DNA of 64,000 bases from Bidens hawaiensis (lineage: Eukaryota; Streptophyta; Magnoliopsida; Asterales; Asteraceae): contig JAIQDT010000226.1 of assembly GCA_021521415.1 (NCBI GenBank), positions 1,486,501-1,550,500 on the forward strand. The letters are read 5' to 3'. The notes below the pieces were generated by a model. The model was not told where the DNA came from, made no database searches, and saw only the letters and a program-made list of their open reading frames with translations. Shown piece by piece: positions 23,750-35,290 of this stretch; positions within the stretch are counted from its first letter, which is position 1, and the number at the start of each line of letters is the position of its first letter. The position numbers and the translations under genes are program-made.

Positions 23750-26376
23750 TAGCTGATTATAGATAATTAATTTCCTGATAAGGATAAGACTGGGGAGGTG
23801 ATGAAGCTAGCTCACATGTCTGTTTCTGGGTGTGCTAGGCTTAAGTCTTATAGGAAAAAAGACGAGGATCAAATTCCTAAATTCAGAGCTTTATTTGGAC
23901 ACGTATTAAATCCTGATTATGTGGCACCTTTGAATAATCAGTGGAGAAAGGATGACAGTGATTATGACAGGGAAAATGAGAATGTGAGAATGCAAGGTTA
24001 TGTTGTTTTGGGAGGAAAATGGTTTTAGCTGACCCACGAGAAATGCATGATTATCTTAAGGAATGAAGAACAAAGAAAAAGTCTGATGATGACGATGAAA
24101 CATATATTCCTGAAGCAAGTCAACCAAAGAAGAAAAGACATGTCAAACATGTGGTAAAGAGGTCTGTGATTGATAGATGCTTGGTTGATGAACCTGATGA
24201 TGAAATTGTTGATAAAACTCTAGAAGTGGTCAAAACACCTGAATCTGATAAAGCACCTAAAATTGAGAAAACACCTGAGTTTGAGTTTAATTTAGATGAT
24301 GCAATTGAGCATTTATTGAAGACTCCAAAGATTACACCAAAAGTTGATGAGTTTGTACATCAAGAAATACCGAAAACTGATCCCTAAGTTTCTCAAACAT
24401 CTGATCCTAAAGCCTCACAACAGTAATTTTCTAATGTTTTTCTGCAGATTGATGGTCCTTCAAAAGAAGATGTTGAGTTGTTGAAGGAAACAGTTGCAAA
24501 TCAAGATGTGAAGATCAATAGTCTTGTTGATGAAATCTCGTTTACAAGCCGATAACATTGAAATCAAGAAAAGGTTGGACGAAAGTGAACGCAAAAGGAA
24601 ATTATCTGACGATTTGCTTGTGGAACACATGAAATACTTTGTTATAACTGGGCAAAAGTTTGGTATACGTTTGAATATGAAGTTGATCGAGCTGAAGCTG
24701 GAAACACCGTCTTTGATATTGTGTATGGTGGAGATATTGGTGTATCTGAGGTATCTTTCCGTGTAGAATATGACTTGGAAAAGGCTGCTGATAAAGGCAA
24801 ATCAAAAGCCTATTATTGAAAAACATGGTTAAAGTTTCTGTGCAAGCTAGTGAGTCTAGTCATATGGATGCACAAGTTACTAAGCCAGTGTTGAATGATG
24901 AGCCAGTAGTTTTTGAACCTATTGAACAACTAATTCCAATTGAGGATGATGTAAAGGTTGTTGAGGAGGAAAAAAAGGATAAAGAAGATGAGGAGATGGT
25001 AGATTTTGGTGATTCTGATCATGATGATTTTGATGAATTGGATGATGATGACACACCGCAAGGTGGTGCTGGTGCTGTTACGGGTAAGCCTGAGAAGAAA
25101 TTTGAGTCTGTTGGTGGTGATGTTCAAAAAGATGATCCACAACAGGAATCAAAATCTAAAAGTGCACCGACTGATAAATCTTTGGAGGAGTTAGAAGATT
25201 TGATTACTTTTAATTTCAGTGTTACAAATATGGAAGATGATCTTGAAGTGGGGGAGATTCCAGTTGATAAATCTGCTTAGGAAAAAATTTTGAAAGTATC
25301 TATGGATTACTTGACTTTTGACTTCGACAAAGATATTCCTGAACCCGATATTGATGCTGATATGTTGAATTCTGATGTCGAGTTTATGGAAAAACCAGAA
25401 GCTGCCAAGTACGTTGGCGAACAAGAAGAATTTGATAATTTTGATGAAGTGTTTAATGAGGAGATAGAGATGGAACCAAATCCAAACAAACAAGGAAAGA
25501 AGTTCAGTGATGAAGAGATGAAGAGTTGGTTTCCAGATCGGGTTGAAATTCATAATCAAGTGTTCAAAAATCCTATCAAGTATTATCAGAAGACTGGAAA
25601 GGATGTGGCAATGGGTAAGTGTTTGAGTATTGCTTATCTAAGTAAGATCAAGAAGATTGGAATTCGTAGACTATTTGTATGCATTACAATTTGCTGTATA
25701 AACCAAAGAGTGGTCCATTGAAAGATATTTGGGAGTTTATAGTAAATGAGGCAAAACGTGGTTTCAAGAAATGGACACCTCAGTTGCCTAAGGTGTTCAA
25801 ATCGAGAAATCGTAAAAATCCGGAAGGGGAAATGATTAGAACTATGAGGTATTTAAGGCCAGATTCGCTTCGTACTATACCGTTGTACCCAATGGAACAT
25901 GAATTTCATCCTTACTTTCTTTGTTGGTCTTATTTGGCGTTGACTGCTGAAGCGAGCATATATTTGGATCGTGGGAATGAAAATTATGATGTGATTAGAG
26001 TATATGATCCAATGTGGTTGAATAACTATTCGTGAAAATATATTGAGATACTACACATAAACAAAATTCAATGTAATGACGAGAAATTAAAGTCTCAAGC
26101 CAACCAGTTTCAAAAGGTTGTGGACTTATGCTTTGATAAGAAAATACATTATGGTAGAGCATGGGAGACCAATTGAAGGGCAGTTAGTGAAGAGCAAGTG
26201 AAGCTTGAAACTGAGTTGGAAACTAAGCTTAAAGATCGAGTTGTGGAGGCTTCTTGGAATAGAGTTCAATATTAAGACATTGGTGTGTCCAAGCCTACAT
26301 CTCAACAAGGATTTACAAAGCCGTCATTTGTAGAAGCGAGGAAGGAATATCTAAAGAGAGTATTTGGTATGGATTG
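23750..26376 (+). pseudogene. Env-position protein, middle and C-terminal parts (element 2)
   Basis: Resumes after the CACTA with KLAHMSVSGCARLKSY and FRALFGHVLNPDYVAP, the counterpart of LRHTALFGYLVNPAYV in element 1 (13049-13099). A long acidic, Lys/Glu/Asp-rich low-complexity stretch follows (24151-25720), broken by frameshifts at about 24020, 24390, 24550, 24770 and 25280. Then comes a C-terminal part with VFKSRNRKNPEGEMI and VIRVYDPMWLNNYS (25679-26035) and a degraded tail to the stop at 26376. The two families therefore share the order: globular N-terminus, acidic linker, VYDPM segment. Confidence 0.62.
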
Positions 26377-26392
26377 AAAACCTAGAAATATC

Positions 26393-26400
26393 CAAGGGGG
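26393..26400 (+). promoter_or_regulatory. Polypurine tract, Copia element 2
   Basis: CAAGGGGG directly before TG-led LTR sequence; same place and form as in element 1. Confidence 0.65.
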
Positions 26401-26404
26401 TGTT

Positions 26405-26775
26405 TGTTAGAGAAATAATGTCTAATGCTAGGTCTAGTGGCTAATAATGTCATTTGCATGATTGTAAGGGGTTGAATTGTCATTATATGTAAGTATGTAA
26501 AGTGTAGCACATAAGGTAGTGGCGTATAAACTTATACATCCGTATAAGCTTATACGGTGGCTAGCCTTATATGCTAGCACTGTAGACAGTATAAATAGAG
26601 AGTTCATGTCATATTTTGTAATAGTTGTGATTAGTAACTGATAAACTCAACAGTGTTATATCAATATATCAGTGTTTATGAGAGAATATGTTGTCAATCC
26701 TTTCTGATATAATTCCGCAATGTCATTTAGTATAGCAAATATAATCGTATCTATCCGAATCATTACGTTCTCACA
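26405..26775 (+). mobile_element. 3' LTR of Copia element 2
   Basis: TGTTAGAGAA start and TTCTCACA end form a short inverted repeat; a start at 26401 is also possible. U3 carries CGTATAAAC, CTTATAC, CGTATAAG and CTTATACGG words (26523-26560) ahead of a TATAAATAG box at about 26590-26598. This mirrors the layout of the element 1 LTR, in which the repeated words sit just upstream of TATA. Confidence 0.7.
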
Positions 26776-26829
26776 TACATGATGCATTGCATGATTAGGA
26801 TCATGAATTTAAAAGTATAAAGCTTAAAT

Positions 26830-29683
26830 CGTTTGTAAGGTAAAGACTATTAGGATTACTCTTTCGAGTGATGAGGCAATGATTGTTTAAGGTGAGAAAT
26901 CTGGTACCGTATTATCCCTTGTATCCCAACTTAAGGCACTAAAGTATTTGCGCCAAGGTCGTACGTTATACTTGGCGAGTGCAACAAGTAAGGACCCCGA
27001 TGAAAAGCAAACAGAAGACATCCCAGTGGTACAAGAGTATTCAGATGTGTTTCCTGGTGAGCTGCCTGGTTTACCACCGACCCGCCAAGTTGAATTTCGT
27101 ATTGACCTAATACGAGGAGCAGCTCCCATTTCTAAGGCACCTTACCGAATGGCACCCTCTGAAATGCAAGAACTATCCAACCAATTGTAAGATTTACTAG
27201 ATAGGGGCTTTATATGACCTAGCTATTCACCATGGGGAGCACCGGTTTTATTTGTGAAAAAGAAAGATGGAAGTTTTCGGATGTGTATTGATTACCGGCA
27301 ATTGAATAAATTGACTATCAAGAACAGATACCCCTTACCTCGAATTGATGTCTTGTTTGAGCAACTTCAGGGTGCGTTGTATTTCTCAAAAATTGATCTT
27401 AGAACCAGTTATCATCAAGTAATAATTCAGGAAAAAGATATCTCAAAAACAGCCTTCCGAACTCGGTACGGTCACTATGAACCTGCATTATTTACGGATC
27501 TCATGAACCGAGTTTGCAAACCCTACCTTGACAAATTCCTGATAGTATTTATCGATGATATCTTAATATAGTAAAAAAGTTAGGAAGAACATGAGGCAGG
27601 AAAAGTTATGCGCCAAATTGTCCAAATGTGATTTATGGCTGCAACAAGTAAAGACACATTGTGAATCATATTGAAAACTTTTCAAGTATTGCCCAACCTT
27701 TAACCTTCCTACTCAAAAAGATCGAACGTATGAATGGGGAGAAGAACAAGAAATGGGCTTCCAAACGTTAAAAATAAAGTTATATGAAGCTCTAATATTA
27801 AGTCTCCCAGATGGAATTGGTGACTTGGTAGTCTATTGTAACACATCTCGTAAAAGTTTCAGATGCATACTAATGCAACCAAAGAAGGTAATAGCGTATG
27901 CCACCCGCCAGTTAAAGGTACAAGAGAAGAACAATACAACTCATGAGCAGTTATTTTTGCATTGAAAATGTGGAGACTCTACTTGTACGGCACCAAATGT
28001 ACCATTTATACAGACGATAGAAGCCTACAACACATATTTGATCAAAAAGAGCTAAACATGAGCCAAATAAGATGGGTAAAACTGTTAAATGACTACAATT
28101 GTGAAATTAAATACCATCCTGGTAAGGCCAATATAGTAGCTGATGCATTAAGTCGGAAGGAACAAATTAAGCCCCTAAGAGTATTGGCACTTGGAATGTT
28201 TGCCCAGAATAGCCTTATCGAACAAATTTGTGTTGCCCAGGATGAAGCCTTAAAAAAGATCAAATATAAAATGAAGAATTGCACGGTAATGAAAAGAACT
28301 TCGAGAAGAAAATTGATGAAATATATTACTTCAAAAACCGAGTATGGATCCTGACTCTTCATGATCTTCGGGAATTGATTCTTGATGAAGCACACAAGTC
28401 TAAATATTTTATTCATCCAGGTGCCGATAAGATGTATAAAGACGTTAAAGAGTTTTACTTGTGGCCTGGTATAAAGAAGGATTAGTCTTATATATAATTA
28501 AATGCGCGACTTGTGATCGTGTTAAGGCTGAATACCAAAAACCTTCGGAAATGCTACAACAACACGAAATACCTCATTGGAAATGGGAACAAATTACCAT
28601 GGACTTCGTAATGCGCCTTCCCAAAACCTCCAGAGGATATCATACAATTTGGGTAATTGTAGACCGATTAACCAAATCTGCACACTTCATTCTGATCCGT
28701 AACAACTACACTAACGAAAAACTCGCCCAAATTTACATTGATGAAATTGTATCCCGACACGAAGTACCACTCTCAATTATTTCAGATAGGGATAGTCATT
28801 TTACTTCACATTTTAGGCAAGCAGTTCGGGAAGCTCTGGGGACCGAATAGACTTGAGTACCGCTTACCATCCCCAAACAGATGGTCAATCCGAACGAACC
28901 ATTCAAACCTAAGAGGACTTGCTTCGCACTTGTGTACTAGATTTTAAAGAAAATTGTGATCAACACCTCCCGCTCATTGAATTCTCTTACAATAACACTT
29001 ACCACAGTAGTATACAAGCTGCACCTTATGAAGCATTATACGGACGAAAATGTTGGTCGTCACTTTGTTGGACAGAATGGGAGATACTCACATTACAAGA
29101 TCTGATTTAATTTAGGAAACAAATGACAAGGTTCATAAGATTAAACAAATACTAAAGGCCGCCCGTGATCGACAAAAGAGTTATGCCGATATTCGTAGAA
29201 AACCCTTATCGTTAGAAAAGGGCGACAAGGAGTTTTCTTAAAGTGTCCCCGTGGAAAGGTGTTGTCAGATTTGGAAAGATCGGTAAGTTAGCCCCGAGAT
29301 ACATTGGACCTTTCGATATTATTGCTAAAATTGGCCTCGTAGCCTACCGACTGAAATTACCCCTAGAATTGAGCACTGTTCACGATGTGTTTCATGTGTC
29401 AAACCTCAAAAAGTGTCTTAATGATGAAACGACAATTGTACCACTAGAAGATGTTTAAGTAAACGAGAAGCTAAACTATCTAGAGGAACAGGTAGAAATT
29501 CTGGACGGAAAAACCAAACAATTACGACATGACAAAATCTCATTGGTAAAATTTTTGTGGAACTCAAAACAAGGACCCGAATTTACTTGGGAAAGAAATG
29601 ATGAATTTTGAAAGAAATACCCACACCTGTTTCGTAAAAAGAAAACCGTTGGCACATCGAATTTCGTTGACGAAGTTTCTTAA
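26830..29683 (+). pseudogene. Tekay-like gypsy pol, dead copy
   Basis: Collinear with the minus-strand chromovirus at 56383-63899 from the end of protease onward: [58 protein letters not shown] RT motif, RNase [16 protein letters not shown] integrase finger, [32 protein letters not shown] and a chromodomain-like tail. Stops and frameshifts occur throughout. Part of the RT-RNase H connection is deleted near 27600-27680, and the RNase H catalytic segment reads VVYCNTS where the other copy has VVYCDAS. Gag and the 5' LTR are missing. Confidence 0.88.
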
Positions 29684-29698
29684 TGGGGGGGGGGAGAA
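29684..29698 (+). promoter_or_regulatory. Polypurine tract, dead gypsy copy
   Basis: A G-run ending GGGGAGAA just before the TGTGACATT LTR start; same motif (GGGGGGAGAA) as in the minus-strand element. Confidence 0.8.
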
Positions 29699-29838
29699 TG
29701 TGACATTTGTGACAAAACAAGGTATACCTTGTTAACTACGTAGCGAGTAAACGATAAATCGGTTAGTTTGTAACGATTAAATGAGTAACTGACCGACACT
29801 AGTTATGACCCGTATTTTCGGGTCATGATTAGCTCACC
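29699..29838 (+). mobile_element. 3' LTR start of the dead gypsy copy, truncated
   Basis: TGTGACATTTGTGACAAAAC, then about 130 bases alignable with the beginning of the 53297-56348 LTR read in reverse, including AGTAAACGATAAATCGGTTA and TTATGACCCGTAT. Similarity stops near 29838, where Sirevirus-like minus-strand sequence begins. Confidence 0.7.
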
Positions 29839-31050
29839 TAGGCTCACAATAATCAGCATCGTAACCAACACAAACGTGTGACAAGACGGTTACGAAATAC
29901 TACTTTTGTGAAGAATTAATGAATATCAAAGGCGGAATCTATATTACTCAAACGATTGCTGATACGAACATATAAGTAACAAACACACAAGTAACTCAAA
30001 ATATTTCCATTAATATTGTGAAGGATACAATGAAAATCGATTACGGTTTCTAGGTGGAATGTTTGTATTTGTGGCAGCTTTTCCGTACAAAGATATTCTT
30101 TTCAAGAAAGAGACAACTGTCAAATCACAATATTCGCTCTGTATCCGTTGTCATAGGCGTGCCCAAAAGTTTCCTTAAATAGGCACTCATGGCATTCCTT
30201 TTAGAAACCCTAATGATTAATTCTTAACATACTCAAACATATTACCAAAATTACTAAGTGTAAATAGGTCTTCGAGTATGTTTGGAAGCTTTTGTCTTTG
30301 TCGAGCAGGCCTGATAACCATTAAGTGTGCTTGGAACAGTTATCCAAGTAAGCTTTACTTAGAATATTTTCGTAAGAAAATATTCTTCAATTAGACTTTA
30401 ATCTTTTGATTTATATCAAACTTTGCTCGATATAACTCCTATGAGCAAACTTGATCTTCTTGAATCCCTTCAACCTTTTGTTCCTTAACTTATCGGAACA
30501 ATTTAATTGTGCTGGTGACACTGTAGCTTGCTCTGGGTTGAACCTTACTCGTTGGAAGTCCTTAGTCATTTCTTCAATAAACATCCTTCAACTATACTGG
30601 GACCACTGTTAGAACCTTGCTCGATCCACCAATATACTTGGTTTTAGCTTGGTTAAGTCAAAGAGTTTGCTCTGAAACAAACCTTGCTTGACTTGAAGAA
30701 CAACCTTGTTTGATGAAGTGTAGTTTGCTTGAACTATCACTTAGAAGACTTCTAAAATATAACTTTGCTCGGAAAGAAAAATACCTTGCTTGAATGAGTT
30801 TACGCTTGCTCGAAAGTGTAAGTTTGCTCGGTTTCATACTTAGCCATTTTCCAAGGAGGTTGAGAAGATTCCAATCTTCCTTTAGTCATTTTCTTATTCT
30901 GACAATTTCTTTTTAGATTGGAACAACCTTAGCTTCACCAAAACACTTTGTAGGTTACATACACTTTTTCAAAAATACACATCAAATTTCTAAGAAAAAT
31001 TACATTACTTAAAGAAAGATTTACAAAAGAGAATTATGTCTCATGGACAT
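29839..31050 (-). mobile_element. Probable Sirevirus LTR/3' region, minus strand (boundaries uncertain)
   Basis: Non-coding. On the minus strand a CCTATTTAAGG TATA-like box lies at about 30174-30184. Upstream of it (30420-30830 on +) there are about ten CGAGCAA(A/G) or close-variant words (CTTGCTCG, TTTGCTCG, CTTGCTTGA on +). This mirrors the repeated words upstream of TATA in the two Copia LTRs above, and the adjoining minus-strand frame supports a Sirevirus 3' end. No clean TG...CA ends were found. Confidence 0.45.
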
Positions 31051-31059
31051 TACAAATCA

Positions 31060-32161
31060 AATTTAAACATAAAATAAAGGTTTTCATCTCCTTGAGCTTC
31101 CAGCCTCTTTTCTTCTGTAAAATTTCACAGGAACAACCTTTTCTTTAAACAAAGAGATGTCCTTGTGGTGTGGATGTTAAGAAGGAATATTCCATCTGAT
31201 TATCTCCTCAAGATCCTCCATATAAAGAAAATCTAAGTCGGTGTCATGCATAATAATGCCCAAGGCCAGTCCATCAGAGTTTCTTAAGATAAATGATTGG
31301 TCTTTTGGCTCAAAGATTATCTTAGAAATCCTTCCATTTTTCTAAACTTCATAGTTGGGCCTTGTCATTTGTTGCCTCTACTGATACACTCAATCATGTA
31401 GGCTAGAGGGTTAGAGTATGTTCTTGATTTCTTATAAGATGATTCAATCATCATGATATCATTCATCTTCCTCAGCCTTTTGGTTCTTTCAAAGTGTGAG
31501 AGTTCCAGCTTCCTCTTTTTGTTAAGTAAAGGAAATTCCTTCCTAGATTGTTCTTTCAAATATCTGGAAAGTTCATTCCTTTGTTGTCCGGCAAATCTAT
31601 GTCTGTCTTGATAGTCATATAAGTTCATACTTGCCTTTTATTCAAGTTGTTCCTTCTTATATTCTTGAAAGTCATCCTTGAAAATAATGTTCTTCAAAGC
31701 ACCAATAGACATAATTACTTTCAGAGTCTTTGTTCTTGCATCAAAATACAGCTTCTTTGTTTGGTCCACATCAGTTGGTGGCCTTTGTTGTCTTTGAAGT
31801 GTAGATCTTGTAGTTGGTATTGGGATACTTGCAGTGGGATCTCAGTATAAAATAATTCTTTCATTTGAGCTTTACCAGGATTATCAAAGATATATTCTAC
31901 CATACCTTTGCTCATCATCAGACCCTTCAAAGTTTTTATCCTGTTCTCATCTTCCCAAGGCAGTAGGTTCACCTTTTCAACAGGTTCCTTTTTCACTTGA
32001 ATCAGAGGAGAAGCCTGAGTTGGTTTTGATTCTATCTCTTCATTGTCTTTCCCAAGCTTAGACTCATTTAGGTTTAATTTTTCTTTAGAGCTCATTCTTT
32101 TAACCTTCTCCCCCTCACCTCTTGCATTCATCAATATCTCCAATAAGACTGACAATTCCAT
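31060..32161 (-). pseudogene. Sirevirus env-position protein fragment, minus strand
   Basis: Frames 31721-32161 and 31365-31628 (minus) plus stop-laden continuation to about 31060. The N-terminal piece is Lys/Glu-rich (VKKEPVEKVNLLPWEDENR). It is followed by ELFYTEIPLQVSQYQL and LHFKDNKGHQLMW, then a very basic stretch (KEFPLLNKKRKLELSHF, KRLRKMNDIMM). A GAGGGGGAGAAGG purine tract is read on minus at 32107-32119. Length, charge pattern and purine tract fit the C-terminal part of the extra frame in Asteraceae Sirevirus-type elements; this is from remembered resemblance. Assignment is moderate. Confidence 0.5.
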
Positions 32162-33060
32162 GATGTGGGCAAGTCCTCAACAAGAGTTTAAATCTCTAGA
32201 ATGTCTCGTAGAAGGTTTCACCTATGCGCTGCTGAAATTTCCAAATATCGTTCCGAGCTTCGGAGGTTCCCTATGGCGTATAATATTAATCTAAGAATTG
32301 TTGCGCCAAATCCCCCCAAGTATATATACTAGCTTAAAGCAAATATAAATACCACTATTTTGGTGCATCCTACAAGATGAACTGGAATACGACCATCTTC
32401 ACTTCTTCCGCGGTAAAACTCTGACTTGATATAAGTGCATGGATCAAGTTAAAATCATTCAAGTGTAGATATGGTTCTTCAGTAGCCTTTCCATGAAACG
32501 CATGTAGAGGGTTCGTGGCCACTTGAGGGATAAAGTGACTTTGAACTCCCCTAACTAGTGGGGGGGGGGGGACATATGCTCTTGGTACTCCATCATCGAA
32601 CTCATAATACGGTGCCTGCTGTTCACGGTTATGTTGGCGTCTCGGTGCTCGATCTCACAGAATTTTTGGATGATTCGGTCAAATTTCCTGGTCATTCTGA
32701 ATAGTTTTTTGTTGATACTAACCCCCCATATTCATCCCTAAATTCTTCCTCATCATCAAAATCAAACCCCGCATCATCCCCTACATGCCAATTGTCTACC
32801 CGTACACGAGCTTGGTTAATCTTGGGTCTTTCCTCTCGAAAATCAGCTTGCCTTTGACGGGTTACTGGGGCGGATCTGATTGACATGTTGTCATCAATAT
32901 TAAATTGTCATTTTTGTTTTTCGTTTCTGTTACAGTTAACATTTTGGTTTAGATTAGGCGGTAGGTTGTTTTGAGGAGCTGGTTGTTCTTGCTTATTTGG
33001 TTGGTCTTGGTTTTGTGGTGGGTAGTCATTTGGGTCTCTGTTGTTTCGGTTACTCATGGT
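32162..33060 (-). pseudogene. Athila-type gypsy gag fragment, minus strand
   Basis: Read on minus from MSNRNNRDPNDYPP at about 33057. There is a Gln/Asn/Pro-rich N-terminus, then RQRQADFREERP and an acidic DDAGFDFDDEEEF stretch (32692-32886). After a frameshift come SHFIPQVATNPLHAFHGK, FTAEEVKMVVFQF, TWGDLAQQFLD, FQQRIGETFYETF and LLLRTCPHHG. The last motifs are the conserved core of Athila/Tat-clade gag (WxxLxxxF...ESFYEAW...LLRxCPHHG). Frame breaks and stops make it non-functional. At about 32165 it joins directly to a Sirevirus fragment on the same strand. Confidence 0.72.
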
Positions 33061-33306
33061 TTCTGTTTCGGTATTGTGGCTTATGGTATTCGGTTTAGTT
33101 TAGGTTTCTGAGCTGCTCGGTTTTTCTTTGCTGTTTTCTCAATTTTTGGATCAAGCTTTAGCGACTCTTTCTCGCGGGAATATCTCTTTTACATTAACTT
33201 GTATATTCACCTACACAAACAAAGAAACTAACACCCCGCGTAAAATCAACGAACAAATAATAAAAACGAAAACTAAAAACTATGCTAAATTAGCACTTTG
33301 CGCGTT

Positions 33307-33327
33307 GATTTCCTGGCTACGATGCCA
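33307..33327 (-). promoter_or_regulatory. Primer-binding site, tRNA-Asp type (Athila)
   Basis: On minus: TGGCATCGTAGCCAGG plus a few bases. This closely matches the TGGCGCCGTTGCCGGGG site used by Athila/Tat elements, with CpG-to-TpG-like decay. It lies between the LTR end and the gag start, as expected. Confidence 0.75.
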
Positions 33328-33330
33328 TTT

Positions 33331-34319
33331 TGATCTTGATATCGTGCTCTAATCAAAAATAAGTATTTGTAAGCTTAAATACCTATAGCTAGTACATGTA
33401 AATAAGGTTGTCAACATAGGGAATCAGTGGAAATTGCAAGAAAGACTCATATTTTATTATTAAGTAATGAAAGCGGACAGACGATTTAAAGCGGTTCAAA
33501 TAATTAGTTTGTAAAATAATAAGATGAAAATAACCAAACTCTAGGGTTCGGTTTTGAAGCAAGTTTGAAAATTGATAAACTTCTTTGGGCAATTCCTTGT
33601 TAAAATATGTAAACCAAAATACGTAGTAATTGGCTATGTTGAACGTCAGAACTTAATCCGAACAATTGTCAAAACTTAATAAAAATCTATTTGATTATCG
33701 GTTTTAAGTTTTGAAACATAAAATCAATAATATGTTTAATGATAAACGGGTCAATGATGAAAAGAACTTAATCCTGTGTGTATGAGTTTGCTTAAGTCAG
33801 GTCAAACCATGTATTATCGTGCAAGCAATACTTGCAACAACAAAGTTAATGACAAAGCTGGTAATAGTTATTCGTGTCAATCTTGCAAAAAAAACTGAGT
33901 GTAATTTAAGGTTTGTGACAATGAGATTAATTTGAAAACTGTTAATAATGATAATGATATTTTGATTTAAATTGTTGTAATTGCAGATTTACAAGTATAT
34001 TGTGTCTGCAAAGTTTAAACGACATATGAAATTGATTTTAAGCTTGCAAGTTTAGGTTATTATTAAAGCTTACTAACTCCAAATCTGTATGTTATCTGTG
34101 CTGCCAATCAGATTACTGCAAGAGCATCAATGATCATATTTGGCATTAATGAATGTCAATATTTGTGCATGCTTAGATCTGGTCAACATCACAGATATGG
34201 CGATTAACATCTGTAAGTTACATACGCGATCAAATCGGTTGCTGACAAGGGTACCTTTTTCATTTTAGATTCAAATTTTGAAAATTTTAGTAGTGAAATC
34301 AAACGTTATAGTTTCAAAA
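33331..34319 (-). mobile_element. Probable Athila 5' LTR, minus strand (outer end unclear)
   Basis: Sequence beyond the primer-binding site is AT-rich and non-coding, as an LTR would be. Its inner end near 33330 reads CAAGATCA on the minus strand. The outer TG end was not identified and the segment runs into Copia RT sequence at about 34320. Confidence 0.4.
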
Positions 34320-35290
34320 GTGTGCTCTTATTGCAATCCTATGTGGATGACATTATTTTTCGGTCAACCAATGAACATATGTGCATGGAGTTTGAAGAGG
34401 TTATGAAATCCAAGTACTCTATGAGCTCAATGGGAGAAATGAACTTCTTCCTTGGATTGCAAGTTCAACAGAAGACTGGTGGGATATTCATATACTAGTC
34501 TAAGTATGTGAAGGACATACTAGACAAATTCAAGTGTAATGATCTTAAAACTACATCAACTCCTATGGATCCAAAAGAAAATATGATAGCTGATGAAAAG
34601 GGGGAGCCAGTGAATGAACATGAATACAAAGCAAAAATTGGATCTCTGATGTATCTGACTACTTCAAGACCAGATATCATGTTTGTTTTGTGTGTCTGTG
34701 CAAGATTCCAATCAAGTCCTAAAGTTTCTCACATAAATGCAGTCAAAAGGATCTTTAGATATTTGAAAGGAAGACCTGATTTGGGAATTTGGTATCCAAA
34801 GAACCAGTCCTTTGATCTGATTGCCTACACATATAGTGACTATGATGGGTGCAATATGAGCAGAAAGTCCACTTCAGGAGGTTGTCAATTTTTGGGAGAC
34901 ATATTGGTCTTATGGCAATGCAAGAAGCAGACAACAGTATCAATCTCAGTTGCAGAAGCTGAGTATATAGTTGCATCTGCCTGTTGTGCACAAGTCCTTT
35001 GGATTCAAAATCAGATGCTGGATTATGGTCTGAATTTCTTAAACACCCCTATTTACATTGATAATATTGCTGCATCATTTATTGTTAAGAATCCTGTACA
35101 ACATTCCAAGACTAAGCACATTGAAATCAGACATCATTTTATAAGGGATTGTAGTGAAAAAGGTTTAATTGCAGTGAAAAGAGTTGATACAAGTGATAAT
35201 TTGGCTGACCTATTCACAAAACCACTTGATAGAACCAGGTTCAACTTTCTTCTAAAAACCCTGGGGATGATCAACTCTAATGAAGTCTGA
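34320..35290 (+). pseudogene. Copia RT end and RNase H remnant (third copy)
   Basis: Starts inside RT just before YVDDIIFRS, then MGEMNFFLGLQVQQ. A TAG stop lies at 34497-34499. An open stretch 34508-35290 covers the connection (GSLMYLTTSRPDIMF) and RNase H to the stop after GMINSNEV. RNase H reads AYTYSDYDGC where the usual Copia form is AYTDSDYAGC, so a catalytic Asp is replaced by Tyr. The 5' two thirds of pol are missing. It is better preserved than the other Copia copies but still not functional. Confidence 0.85.

Larger units (their letters stand above)
15682..26775 (+). mobile_element. Sirevirus-like Ty1/Copia element 2, decayed, carrying a CACTA insertion
   Basis: Remnants of protease, RT, RNase H, post-pol spacer, env-position frame, polypurine tract and 3' LTR in that order, head-to-tail with element 1. 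Gag, integrase and the 5' LTR are absent. A 3.4-kb CACTA element sits in the env-position frame. Its repeat word (CTTATACG/CGTATAAG) and LTR differ from those of element 1, so it is a different family and not a tandem copy. Confidence 0.72.

Noticed and set aside
29600..29698. Homopolymer G runs here and at about 32560 and 39178 as regulatory signals
   Set aside because: Only the first belongs to a polypurine tract; the others have no LTR context and look like simple expansions.
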